Assembly (NCBI GenBank): GCA_963920665.1
Contig: OY987265.1
Coordinates: 25,239,001-25,303,000, forward strand
DNA from: Straminergon stramineum
Taxonomy: Eukaryota; Streptophyta; Bryopsida; Hypnales; Calliergonaceae
DNA length: 64,000 bases
Direction: 5' to 3'
A program made the position numbers and the translations under genes. The notes under the pieces were generated by a model that was not told the origin of the DNA, ran no database searches, and saw only the letters and a program-made list of their open reading frames with translations. Shown in pieces: positions 10,591-23,343 of the stretch; positions within the stretch are counted from its first letter, which is position 1; the number at the start of each line of letters is the position of its first letter.

Positions 10591-13563
10591 CTAAACAGCC
10601 ACGGGAGCTTCCTGGGGTCTCTTGCTTGCCTTGATACCGCTGATAGCTGCAAAATCAGCAAAAACCAATTTCCGGTTAGTCTAAGAATGCGATATAACAC
10701 TAGAAAGTTCAGATGAGTTGTGCTCCTAGAGACTCAACCATCCATAGTGGACGATAAATCTGCTCATAAGGCCACTTCATCTGATTTCGCAATCATTTGA
10801 GAAGCCTCGAGGAAGAATGTGTTAAAGCAACGGCTAGAAGAAAGAATATACTGTAATATAGATCGTTAGCAGTACCTAACATTTAGTGAAGTGATTATGT
10901 TTTGTTTAGTTCGCGACTTTAAAGATTAGGAAACACAAGGGAACACAAACATTAAATAGAAGTTTGAGTGGATATATACCTTCAGCATAATCCTTGGCAC
11001 CGAAGACTGCAGATCCTGCTACAAGCGCATTAGCTCCTGCCTCGATAACCTGTCATAAAAGCCAACATGAACATTAATTTGGGACAACTTCAACCCTGAT
11101 TCTCTCGTCTGATACACTGAATTTCTTTGGTTACAAACAAAAGGCACAGAAAGAAGCTTGACTATTCATTCAATGTCTAAGAGCTTCACCTTGTAAGCAT
11201 TCTTTGGGGTGACACCACCATCAACCTCAATCCACGGGTTTACGCCCTGAATCAAAAATGACACACCATCACACAGTCATGAAGAGAATAATACAGCAGA
11301 TCGAAGGGGTGGAGGAGAAAGTACCGACAGTGGAATTCACAATTATAGAAAACTGTCACTCACCAATTCTGCACATTTTTTCCTAAGATCACGAATCTTC
11401 TTGACTTGGGATTCGATAAAGCTCTGTCCACCAAATCCGGGGTTGACAGACATGATCAAGACCAAATCCACACCTGCTCATCCAAATTTGAGACTAATCA
11501 GATACATTCTTTCCTTCACAAGTCCTTTTACATTCTAACTTGACCTTAAGACAAAAGCTCCAGAGAAAGCAGGAAAGTCCCTTGAAGTTAATTGAGTTAG
11601 GGTTCATCGAATTTTATTGTCTACCCCAAATCACACTGGATAGGTCAAAATGAAAACATTTTTAAAATGGTGACTCCAACACTCATGAGAATAAGCTCTG
11701 TGTGAAGACCAATCCTTTAAATCTAGTTATTGTTCACTGTGCTTACAATCAAGGACGTATTCAATTTGATCCAGAGATGTTCCAGGGTTGAGTACCACTC
11801 CGGCCTTCGCTCCCAGACTCTTGATCTGCAAATTAAAAATCTACAATTGAGATGGAAGATAAGGTGCATAGCTCTGTACGCGATAACAACTCCCGTCTAG
11901 ACCTAAGGGTAAGACCGAACACAAGACCTAATTCCATTCATATGAGTAGGACCTGCAAATTACAGGGTTCCCGAACACAGACCTGATTGATGGTACGGTG
12001 CAAGTGGATTGTCGAAGCATTCTCACAATGCACAGAAACAATATCCGCACCAGCCTTGATGAAATCTGGTACACGATTCTCTGGTTCGACAATCATCTAA
12101 AGCACACACACCACAAAGTCAACGAGAGACTCTCCACCATGTTAATGATGCCCCAGTAAATCCACAAAGCTATGAATGGCAAGTTAAATGTTAATCTAAG
12201 AGGACGTTAGATCAATATACAGATAATGTCAAGTTACTGGGACTCCATGATATTAGTTGCAAGTACGAAACCAAGTTAATGCCCCCGACACTTAACAATA
12301 AGTTTAAAAAATACATTACATAAGTATTGACTTAACTTTAACTCAACATGAGGATCGCATGCATTTAACGCCTTTTGATTTCGCACTGAAAAAATTGTCA
12401 ATCTAATGGAAGGTGTTTTTGTGATATAGCATGGAGCGTCGCTGATTCGTTTGTAATCCAACTAGAAAATGAAGGCACTCACCAAGTGCACATCCAAAGG
12501 AAGGTCAGTGACGGGGCGAATAGCGTCCACAACGAGAGGGCCAATTGTGATGTTAGGCACGAAACGACCGTCCATCACATCAACGTGAATCCAATCACAC
12601 CCAGCCTCTTCAACAGCCTTGATCTGTTACAGTACAATAACAGGCAGACAAAATAAATACCTACAAATCGAAAAACCACGTTCACACTTAAAAATATCAC
12701 AGGTAAATCTAAAAGAACGTCAGATCGATATTGGCAAACTGTTAAATTAACGTCACATTCAGGTTGACTTAAATGTTGTCAATTTGATATCAAGTTGATG
12801 CCAATAACACAGACATCACACTAACATAAATTTTAACACCATATGCAGCACACCAACATTAAAAACTACATGAATATAATCTCGATGAACTTGATATTAA
12901 TGAATATGTAAAAGGGAATTGAGGGCGGGGATGTTCTGTGGTTTAGAATTAGTACAAACAAAAACCTAGGGTTTACGGTTGGATCCCAGAGCCCACGGAA
13001 CTGAATAATTCCATAACAATTTCACCATCTGTTCCATTTAGCTCCCTCTCAGTATAACTAGAACATCAAATTCAAGCCTCCCAAATCCTAGAATGGAAAT
13101 TACATAACCAAAGGCAATCTCACAGTACCTGCTCTCCCAACTTGGCAAAGTTGGCAGACAAAATCGAAGGCGACACAATAATATCACTCTTGGAGAATCT
13201 GTCGACACGAGAACTTGCCTCCACAACTGGCATCATCGCCCTACCACTACATCAATCCCCCCCCCCCCCCAAACTAGGGTCAGTGTCAAAATCCAATACA
13301 GGCTTAAGAAAAAATTCCGTCCAATTCCATCCAATTTTGTGAAATTTCAAGCGCCAGAAGGCGGACTGGAATGCTCTTTCATGGAGTTCCTGAAATTTCA
13401 AGACAATCTGCTGCAAAAAGGGGGACGAACGAACACACCTGGTAGTAGTAGCAGAGGCTTTGACAGAGCGCGTCGCCTTCTCCCCCCAGAAGCTGCTCTG
13501 CACAGCCACCGACTTCACCGCACAGCCTCCAGCCAAAGCTCCGGACATTGCCATGGTCGCCAT
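10591..13563 (-). CDS. RPE: Plastid ribulose-phosphate 3-epimerase, nine exons
   Basis: Interconverts ribulose 5-phosphate and xylulose 5-phosphate in the Calvin cycle and oxidative pentose phosphate pathway. Exons (transcript order): 13439-13563, 13129-13240, 12483-12623, 11983-12096, 11747-11825, 11364-11473, 11190-11246, 10980-11049, 10591-10646; they join to 287 residues plus stop, close to the spinach plastid precursor. The TIM-barrel motifs are all present: [32 protein letters not shown] (94-97 region), [17 protein letters not shown] (198-209) and EVDGGV (234-239). Expected metal/catalytic residues are H92, D94, H125 and D236. The first ~50 residues are Ser/Ala/Thr-rich with few acidic residues, as in a chloroplast transit peptide. 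The exon 1/exon 2 junction is the least certain: the acceptor at 13241-13242 follows a G-run (as read on minus) but keeps frame. Family and frame are otherwise secure. Confidence 0.95.
13257..13270. repeat. Poly-C/G tract in RPE intron 1
   Basis: A run of about 14 cytosines lies just upstream (in transcript sense) of the proposed acceptor of RPE exon 2, so the transcript has a G-run where a pyrimidine tract would be expected. A similar C-run occurs near 34369-34382. Confidence 0.8.
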
Positions 13564-13984
13564 CTGGTCACGAAAATCGCTGAGAAGAAAATCGCTGGAG
13601 AAAATGAAATGCAAAGGGAAGGGAAGGGAAGGGAAGGGAGGAAGGCAAGGGGGTCTAATAAGTTGAGGAATTGCAACAGAAATGCGCTCGACAAACACAC
13701 TCTCGACACACGAATGAGTTTGGGTGGAGCTGGGAATTGGGGAATGTGGGGAAGGGTGTGTGGAGGGGAGTGTGGAGGGGGGGTTCTGGGCCTTACAATT
13801 GGAAAGGGAAGGAGGATAAGAGAAGAAAAGCGCTCCGAACTCGTGGCGGAGGCGGTTCCAGCCTTGGACGCGGAAGCTCGTTTGGTAGGTTCGTTCTGGT
13901 TTTGAACGATCGTTAACGAAGTTCGTCTTTGGTTCGTTCGGCCGACGTCCAAGTCATGTGCAGCGGGGTTCAATCAGGGGGATA
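13564..13984 (-). promoter_or_regulatory. RPE leader and upstream region
   Basis: Upstream of the RPE start the sequence is GC/purine-rich with GGGAA tandem steps at 13616-13640 and GGGGAGTGTGGAGGGGGG around 13760. Further out is a cluster of GAACGATCGTT and TTCGTTCGGCCGACG near 13905-13950. Open frames of up to 188 codons cross this area on both strands but overlap the RPE exon in antisense. Promoter function is inferred only from position. Confidence 0.35.
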
Positions 13985-14204
13985 AGCTTAAAGGACTGGT
14001 GACCGTGGAAATCAGCCCTTTTGGAACCGTGTGACATCATCTACTTAAAAACCCAAAAATATTCATTGGAGGTCAAAGGATTGTAGAAGAACTCTACTTT
14101 TTGCACAAGAATCCAAGGATGAACAATTGCATTTCTATCCTATATAGAAAGATTCTTTGTCATCCTTCGGACACAAAACATCCGTGTTGACTTTTAAGGG
14201 TTAA
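13985..14204 (+). mobile_element. Miniature element with TTAA/CCC ends, copy 2
   Basis: Same family as 1483-1724 (here plus strand). It starts with a decayed CTTAAAGGACTGGTGACCG and ends TTTTAAGGG followed by TTAA (14201-14204). It shares the interior landmarks GTGACATCAT, GGAGGTCAAA, GGATGAACAATTGCA and GATTCTTTGTCATCC with the other copies. Confidence 0.6.
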
Positions 14205-17200
14205 TATGGCAGAACCACCCATAGGCAACCACTTAAGCGATTCCATGCATTTTGTGGACAACAGAAGGAAATGTCAATTTTTTGCCATGTAGAAAGACAA
14301 AAATTATGGGGATTGTAAATTTTTTGGTAATTTTTTGGCCTTGAATTGAAATTACTAAGAGCTTTGGAAGCCAACAGTTGGTTTGGATCCATACCTAATG
14401 TATAGAGTCTTCCATAACTACTCAGTTAAAGACTCAATAATGTGGCTTTCAAAACCAAGGACATGTGTCTTGACACTTATAGTTAAAAAGATGGTTGGAA
14501 ATCAATAACTAATGGTTAAAAATTAGTCATAGTCTCTATTGAAATTTCTAGTACCTATAGATTGCTCATTTAGGCTTGGTTGGGAATGGGTTGTTCTACC
14601 ATAGGGTGAGTCACAATAATCAATTTGTTTTATCCCCTACCTCAAAGAAGGATTACACTCTTCAAAAGATGAGTAAGATAGAAGCTTCAATGAACTAGGG
14701 GAAACTAGACATGTTATCCAATGAGAGTAGGCCACAACTAGCTTTTAGTAAACCTGAGGATCCAAAAGTATAGTATTGTGATTCCCCCTATTGACATTGA
14801 ACCAAAGAGGAGGAGACTTTGTATAGTGTCAAAACTATTTCTGAGTGAATTGTCCTAAAAAATAGTCTTCATCTAATTTAAAGACCACCCAAGAGATTTC
14901 TTGAATTTTCATTCCAAAGTTTAGATGGATTATATATATTTCCCTTCAAAAGGAGATTTTTTTATAGAATTTGTACCTTGTCGAAAGGATCTTTCAATAA
15001 TCCCATCAAGAAATGTCTTTATATGTAGTATTCAGATTGTATCCTAGGGGATTATCCTAAAGGGCATATAAAGTCAAGGGAAATTTCCAAAGCAATAATT
15101 TTCATCTAACATAAAAATAGGCATGTGGATTTTTGGAATATTTCATCCCAAATTAGAATGGATTGAAAACATTTCCATTCACAAGGAGATTTTTTCATTA
15201 TACTTTCATGGGAGGTCTTTATGCATTTACAAATGCTACATGTGTTGAAGTTTGAGTAGAACATTGTTGTAATAGGGAGAATTGTAGAGATTGAGCCTTG
15301 TAGTTGATAGTTATTTATTGGCTTTGGACCAAAGTGGAAGAGGTTTTGCATCAATAAAAAATATATATGAGGGAGTTGTATACTAGGTTCTTATTTGAAA
15401 AGTAAATCATTGCTACAAGACACAACCTCTTGTAGAATAGATGTTTGCATTGTTACATTTATTTTAGACAATGCACAAAAGGAATCTTCATTGGAGTTAT
15501 GAAGCTATGAACATACATGAAACACAAATGATATGATGACAACTTATATTTTCACCCCAAAACATATATGGTCATTACAAAATGAACAATATTGACTAAA
15601 AAATTAATAGCTATTTATCAATTCCATCCACTAAAAACAAACAATCATGGTGCAATTCCATATACATAATGACTTTGTCATGGCATACACCTTATAAGGA
15701 AGGTCTGACATGCTCAACAATTTTCTATTTGTAAAAAGTTACGGAGTATTAGTTTTCATTGTCAAGGTGGCCATGTGTCTATTTGGGTAATACACATTGC
15801 TAATTGCTTGAAAGCGTAGTTAGTTGTTTATGTGGTATTGGATATGAAAACACCATTCACTTGGTTCCTATGAGTAGAATAGTATGTGCATACTAACATA
15901 TGTAGATTGCATGTATAAATAGTGATCTAGAGGCACTTAGAAGTGACCTTCATTTTCTTTGACTTGTAAATCATTCTTTGGAAAAAAAATACTGATACTT
16001 TGTAGTACATGAGAATAATGAGGGAAATTATATATGGATGGAAGTGGTTTGTTGGTACTAAAATGTATAGTCATTGCAAGCAATGCTAGTCACCCTTTAG
16101 TAGTATTACAACTTCTACCAATGTACATTGTTATGCTTTAGTACTTCATACACCTTTGCCTAACCTCACAAACGTTATTGAATTATAATGTATTTAACCC
16201 CAAATATCAATACCCTATCACATCATGGCTATAAAATATATAAAAGCACTTCATATTTTCACCTAAAAATTGAACAATTTGTATCTTATTGTAACACAAC
16301 TATTGAAAGTTTCACCTAATATCCAAAGCAATCATTTTCTTGTCCAAATTTGATTTTTTGAAGATTTGAAATTTCTTCATGAATCATCTTTTAATATATT
16401 TTCAAAAAGTGAGATACTTGTAGGTTCACCCAAATTATTATAGGAATCCCAATTAGGGATGCAACATTTTTTTAATATTTGGCACTAGAGATAGCATGGT
16501 TGAGGAATATAGTGGTGACAAAATTTTGTATTAACTCTTATCTAATTTCAATGACACAAGCACTCCCAATTTGAATTTTTATTACATGTCATATATGTTT
16601 GAGAAGGAAAAAAATGGTCACATATTGTATGGATATGGTGACATATTTGAGCACAATAAGATTTAGATATTTAATTGACATCCAAATCCAAATTGTTGAT
16701 GTTTCTTGAAATATAATCAAATGGTGTGTGTCTTGTCCAATTTTAATACACAATTTGTATTTTAAAAGCCAAATATGGTCTCATAAGTACAATTTCTCAT
16801 AGATATGTAAGGGTTAACTAGAAAAATTTAAGTCACATAGAAGAGAGAAATAATTGTGAACTAGTGTACTTTAAAAGTTTGTTTATTCAAGGTCTAACCA
16901 TATTGTACAATGGACAATATATGTGATACATGAGTTGCATACCCATGTTAGAGGGTATACTCTATACTACATTGACAAAAATAAGTTTTGGTAGTCCTTG
17001 CTCGTTGTCTTTTAATTTGTAGTATTACGTTATATCATTGATTGTAAAGTTGGTGTTTGAGTTGGTGTTTTGTATCTATAATTTATATAATTTAGTTGTT
17101 TATTATGTAATGGTTACCTTGGTAGCACTAGGGCCAACATTGCATAGATGGTTACCTTCTAATGCTATAAGATTGCTAGTAGAGTGGTGCAAATCTCTAG

Positions 17201-20200
17201 GAAATCATTTTGTGTATGAAGCTTTGCTGAGAATATTGGTGGCAGAATGAATCATAAGGTTTGTGCTTATGACAACCATAATGGTGTTATCCTTATGAGT
17301 TATTTCTCTTATATGTATCAAAGGTAGTGGGATATTCATGGTTGTCCACTTTAGTAACAAAAGTTGTGACGATACAATAAGCCAAGTCAAGATAAAATTT
17401 GTGTATTGATCTTTTGATTACATGTTTGGGTTATAGTTATATAGCTTGTAGTTGGGCAAACTTGAACTTGGTAAAGCCATTAATAAGTTTATGTTTTGGG
17501 CGACCTTTGTGTAATTTGTGGAAAAGGTTTGTTTGTGTACATAGTAGCAAGTGTATTTTTCTGAGTTTTGAGAGAGCATGTTTATATTGTTTTGAATTGT
17601 TTAGTGTTATTATTCTTTGATTTTAAGATGACTTCATACATAGGAGGAGATCCAAGTTTCATGTGTTTGATGGAGTTTAGTCTAGTACTTGCATATTTGT
17701 ATAGAATCTTGTTTTGTGGTTTCATGAGGTAATTTTAGTGGAGTGATTGCAATTAGAAAAGCATGTATACCTTGGTTCTTATTTAGATGGGCAAGTTGGT
17801 GTGCAATCAATGAGGGTTCATGGTATCAGTTACATACATGCAAGCATGAATTTACTTGAGTGTTTGGAAGGGTGGGTAGAGGAGTGTTGTTTAGTGTATT
17901 ATGCCTTTGATTTCTATTGTGCATCGTTTCTTTTTAGCTTTGGCACTTATTATGCATTGGAGGCGAGTTTTAAGTGTCATGTGTTTGTGTGGAGATATCA
18001 TATCTAATGTGATAAGGAATTTTGTGCCAATAATTATTATGTTTAAATTATTTATTAATATTCTTATTTTTTATTTATTATTCTATATTTTATGGTAGGT
18101 TTGTTATAGGTGGAGGTATTTGACTATTTTCAATTCTTCTTTTGGTACTCCTTATAGTACTTGATGGTAATGGAGTTGATTTCATTTAGTGTATGTTTAT
18201 TGGCAAATTTGAGGATGTTAAATGTATAGTATAAGATGGCCCCCCAATGCATGATCAAAAACCACCATTGTCACTTTATGTGCATCTCCCAAATTAATAT
18301 ATACCAATGTGGAAGGAAGAATTTTAGAACTTGTGGTAAAAAAGTTGACCTTCATAACTTTTGCATACTATGTTCAAATTTCACCTTTTTTAATGCATTG
18401 GAACCTCTTTTCACTTGTCAACAAGAAAATATGAAAATTAGACCAATAACTAGGCACACTAGCTAAAACTAGTGGTTTTGAAGTGTCTACCTTCGTGATT
18501 TTCTTGTGCATGTGTGGAACCCTTCCTCCTCTTGTTAGTATTTAACCCCTTTGGGATGTTATGACTAGGAATGACCTATTGTGGCTTGTATTCTTCAATT
18601 TAATTATCTTCTTTGAGTTCCCTGAAAATATGTGCAACCATAAGAATGGGGGCAAAGTCAATGAGAATATTTAGTTTTAAAAAAAAATTGAAGTAAAGGA
18701 CTAAGGTCTTGAGGATTATATGAAACCTTTGTTCTTGTAGTGGCAAATGATTGAAGTTTTAATGCTTCCTAATCTTGAATCCTAGTTTTGTAAAGCCTTA
18801 TATTGGCAACATGCTTGAAATTCTCAAAAACATAAAATTCTCCTTCTTTGACTCTCAAATGTGGTAGATCTTTTTTTGCTTTCTAGCAGTCAACATGTTT
18901 TAAAATGGCATTGAGCTTGGGCACAAGTAGCTTCAAGCATCCTGTGACTACATAACAAATGATGCACTTGACATTGTAATAATTTCCATCCCCTCCAACA
19001 ATCATCTCTGCCTACAACGTTTTTGTACCCCAAGAATCTTGAAACTAATGGTGACTTTCATTGCTCCTCTTCTACATCCAAATTGATTACCTTCCAATAG
19101 CCACATACAAGAAACATTAGTGTCTAGGTATTGTAGAAAATAATCATTCTAAACCTTAGAAAGCAGAGATTAAAAAAATTGGGATCATGAAAGCTCTTCT
19201 CTTCTAAAGTTCTAATTCCTTTGGTAATGGAACCAAGTCCAATAGGCCTATAGGACAAACCAACTTCATAGCTCCATTAATTTATGGTGAAGTTGACAAC
19301 AACTAAATCATCAAATTGTAGCATAATGAACTTGCAACCAATGACATTGGGATCTACACCTCAAACGAAGTTGTGCTCATCTTTTCAACATCCATAATGT
19401 GCTAGAATTGTCTACATTACGGTAGCTACAAAATACCTCTTCAAGGAATTCCTAGGAACAAACTTTGGCTTCTTTCTAGGTATCTTTCCTCTCATTATGA
19501 ACACTTCCACATATAAGAGTTCTATTGATTTAGACAACAAATCAAGCCCGATCTCTGTTGTTTGCGATACATCAAGATTCACATGATGAAGCCCCTTTTC
19601 TACCTCCACTCCAAAGTTATAGATCAATTCCTCAACCTCTCTTACACCATCATTCCTAGTTAGAATCTATTTCTCTTGAAACATGGAGGTAGTTATAAAC
19701 AAAAATAAAATAAGCAAAAAGAAGTAGATTAGCAATTAGTGAACATATTGTAAACTTAAAGCAAATGGGTTCTAAAACTCAACAAACTTTAGTTTAAGTA
19801 ATGCTTAAGGAGCAAAGCAAATTTAAGTAGTCATTGGAATGACTCTAGAATCTACAAGACCCAATAACTATCATTTCTAAATCACCCAACTTAGCCCACT
19901 TTCTCAAAAGATACAAAATCATAACAAAGATCATTGATTCAACTCAAAAACTGAATACAAAAGTGAGGAGATGAGCAAACCTTGTCCTTCTTAAATCTTC
20001 TAAAGATTTTGAAAATAAACTCAATCAACTAAATGTTGTCAAGTTCCACTTCCTATATTGAGCAAAATTTGTCAAGTGCTCACTATCACATTGCAACATA
20101 AAATATTTACAAATATGTGCAATTGTTGCTAGCGATGGATACCTTTGATTAAAAAATTGTAATTAGTGATGGATAGGTTTGGTTTTATAGTTGTGATTGG

Positions 20201-20437
20201 CTACAACCCAAACTTGACACCCTATCTATGGCAAAGATGGATCTAAAGTGTGAGGGAAGCTAGCGAAAGCTAGCTTGGGATTATGAATTGCTTCTAAAGC
20301 AAAGCTTGGCAATGGTCACAAAAAATAAGATGATAGGAATAGGCTACACATACATGGCAAGCATGCAACATTGGCAATGATATTCAAAGAAGGTGTAGAT
20401 TCTTGGCAAACTATTTTATTTTCTACCTTTAATTTCC
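14205..20437. other. Six kb of gene-free, repeat-derived DNA
   Basis: No gene is recognised. A diverged direct repeat links about 14862-14962 and 15100-15197 (CTTCATCTAA ... AAGGAGATTTTTT). A TTAA-CCCCTTTGGG motif near 18544 resembles the TTAA/CCC element ends. On the minus strand between about 18850 and 19660 there are protein-like stretches interrupted by stops (for example a 71-codon frame at 19412-19627), perhaps a decayed transposon or gene; I cannot name the family. The rest is AT-rich without structure I can defend. Confidence 0.45.
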
Positions 20438-20576
20438 TTACACTAGAAGAAATCTATATTTGCCTCAACAAAATCTACATGACGTGTTTGTTGAGGCAAA
20501 TGCAGATTTTGCGTTTGCCTCAACAAACACGTCATGTAGATTTTGTTGAGGCAAACGCACATTTCTTCTAGTGTTA
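20438..20576. mobile_element. 133-bp hairpin element with CACTA ends
   Basis: The element (20441-20573) starts CACTAGAAGAAA and ends TTTCTTCTAGTG, flanked by the direct repeat TTA (20438-20440 and 20574-20576), a 3-bp target duplication. Almost the whole element is one inverted repeat. Each arm itself contains TTTGCCTCAACAAA and its reverse complement, so the motif occurs four times in alternating orientation. CACTA termini plus a 3-bp duplication fit a non-autonomous CACTA (CMC/EnSpm) element; a TTA duplication would also fit PIF/Harbinger, but the termini do not. Confidence 0.85.
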
Positions 20577-23343
20577 GGGCTTGTTGTTTCTTTAAACATT
20601 GCGTTGAATAATGGCGAAATATCACCTACAGAAAAGAGATTGTGTAGAATCCAAATTTGCTACAATCAAAACATAGCTTCTAGCATTAATAGTCATGCCA
20701 TTAGACAAAGCACAATCAAATCCTTGAGCTTGTTTCTATACTCAAGAACTAGACAAATTATTGACACTCACTAGATGAGTCCCACAATCTAACCCAAATT
20801 GTAGAATCCAAATTTGATACAAGACTTTTTGGCATTAGATGTCACACCATTCAAATATTTGATTGAGTTATAAACAAACTCTACAATATGTTTCCATATT
20901 TGAAAAATAAACAATTGTTGACACACTTACTAGTAGAGCGCAACAACAAGTCTCAAAAATTTAACCCAAATTGTAGAGCATACATTTCCTAGCAAGGTTT
21001 TCCATCACAATATGACATTGGCATTTCCCATCAAGATGTTTGTCAACGTTTGTCGAGATTTATCATAATCATGTTAGCCAAAAAAAATTATTTTTATTTT
21101 CTGATGGATAGACCGTCAGATTTTTTTTAGGATCTTAGTTGGTTAGCTATCCGTCTAGATGTCATGTCGAGCTGACAACCCTAGTCAATAGGCCCCCATT
21201 TGATTGAAGCACAAGCATATTCAAGAACATGCTTCACTACTAGAGATCTAGACACTTACCAAATGATTGCATATATAATAGTGAAGATGCTTGAATTCTA
21301 GAATTGCATGCTTCATAAATTCGAAAATTGTGAATATCCAAGTTGACTTGTGATGAATGAAATGATGAGAATTAAGAAATGAGCAAAAGAGAGAATGGGG
21401 ACCTATAGACCTCGAAAAGTAGAAAAGGAGCACTTGGCTTTCTGGTTCAACTTTAATTGATTCTTCTTTGAGCAAATGTTTTGATAACAAGGCTCATGAG
21501 CCTTATCAAGGATGTTTCTAGTCAATATTTGATTGACAACTAGTGTAGATGCATCAAATTAGACGTCTCATCATTTTCTCTTCTTTCTTCTCTAGCTTGG
21601 TATTGAACAAACTTCATATCCATGGGGCCCATTACCCATCTTCATTCACAAATTTCTTGCAGGAATACAAATCCTTTGTACTCATTTTTGATTATAGAAC
21701 TATGTGGTGTACTTATGGGCACTTATTGTGTAAAAATTCCAACTTAGAAGATATGTTGTAGAGTTACCAAATGGTGATTGTACAATGTCCCTCAGAGTAG
21801 GTTGGAATGATTCTTGTGTGCTATTCTCCAGACATCCTACAAGGTTATCTGTTTTGTTTTCCACACTCGATTTTGTATTTGGTTAAATACGGAGGTAAAG
21901 TACGTAGGAGGCTCAAATTGGAAACATGCATTTACAATCGCATAGTAGAATTGTTATGAATAGTGCAAAGAGTTTCAAAAATAGATCACAATTCCTTCAA
22001 TACACTTTTTCTTTTTTAATTGTGTTCTTCAATCCCTTTCAGAAAAATATACATTCATATAAGGCTAAAATAAATGAAGCATGATATGAATCATTCTATG
22101 AGAGTCAAAATTATGGAAACTTCCTAAGTTTGAAGTGCTCCATTCAAATACTGATTTTGATTAAGATTGGTCTAATCTATGAGCACCAATAGTTAATTCA
22201 TTATAAGTCAAGAAATTACGATTTACATTGTCAATGAATTGTTTCTCTTTCTACCAAAAGTATGTGAAAAATGCAACACTCTACTAATTTCCCTACAGAA
22301 GTCCATTATCCCTTAGATGCTCAGTTGATGATCCTCCTCCCTTAAGGTAGACCAACCCATTTCTGCCAGCTTCCTATAACCGCCATCCAAGTTTTGGCCC
22401 CATCACCACTATAAAACTCACCAAAGTCCATTCACTGCACTGACAATTTCAATGCATTAATTCCAACTTGGGTAATGTGTCAGCCTTTGATTGGTGGAAA
22501 CTCCGATGTTAATAGGTAAATGTAATGGCAGTTATAGGTTTAGGATTGGACATTTATGACTCTAGTCTAGTGGCGGGTTTGTAATTTAGGGCAGACCACT
22601 TTAAAAATTCATAGAAATTACAATTTTAATCAGAAAATTATAATTCCACTTGGTTTTGATCCGTGAAACATGCGCACACCTCTGAAAAATATGTGCCCCT
22701 CTTGGAGTTGGTCCTAATATTCTCAGATTGCGAATAAGGGTGGTAATAAGCTGGTCTTCCTTACATATTTTGATTGTTTATACAGCATTTCTAGAGTACA
22801 GCATGTCATCAGAACATGTGAATTCAGTGCCATTTCACTCTGTTGGTGGGTGAGTCGCGCTTAACTGCATGCAGGAGTATTAGCATGGCGTGTGCGCTGG
22901 ACAGAAATCGAAAGTATTTCTTGGGTTCCCGATCTGCAACAGATTTTCTCCGAGATGGTTTTATTGAATCAATTATCTCTATCTCGTACCGGAGTTCATG
23001 AGTTCATAAGTTGCTGATGAGAAGGAACGTTTCATGCGTTATTGGTGTCTTCAATTCAGCTCCCGCATTCGAAAAGCGAGACAAGACAGCATTAAAATGA
23101 AGTAAGCATGGAACCAATTGAACTGAAGAGACGCAAAGGATAAAACAAGACACATCAGCTCCCAATGACACACAAAAGATAACGGAAAGCGAAATAAGTC
23201 AGAAAAATACAAGGAGGGGCTTGAAAGCAGATACATATGAGTCACAGTACGCAGGCATATTGACCAAATGGATGCTTAAAAGGAAAATCATGGGGCAATA
23301 CATCATGGAGAATACTCAGCACTCGCCGCAACTCTCATCCATT
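20577..23343. other. Gene-free DNA and 3' flank of P0
   Basis: No gene is recognised. The part from about 22.8 to 23.34 kb is richer in GC and probably contains the 3' untranslated region of the minus-strand P0 gene. Short open frames (for example minus-strand 21248-21490 and 23051-23245) show no family features. Confidence 0.45.

Noticed and set aside
13339..13905. 188-codon plus-strand open frame over the RPE 5' end
   Set aside because: Antisense to RPE exon 1 and its leader, low-complexity GR/GE-rich translation, no family features.
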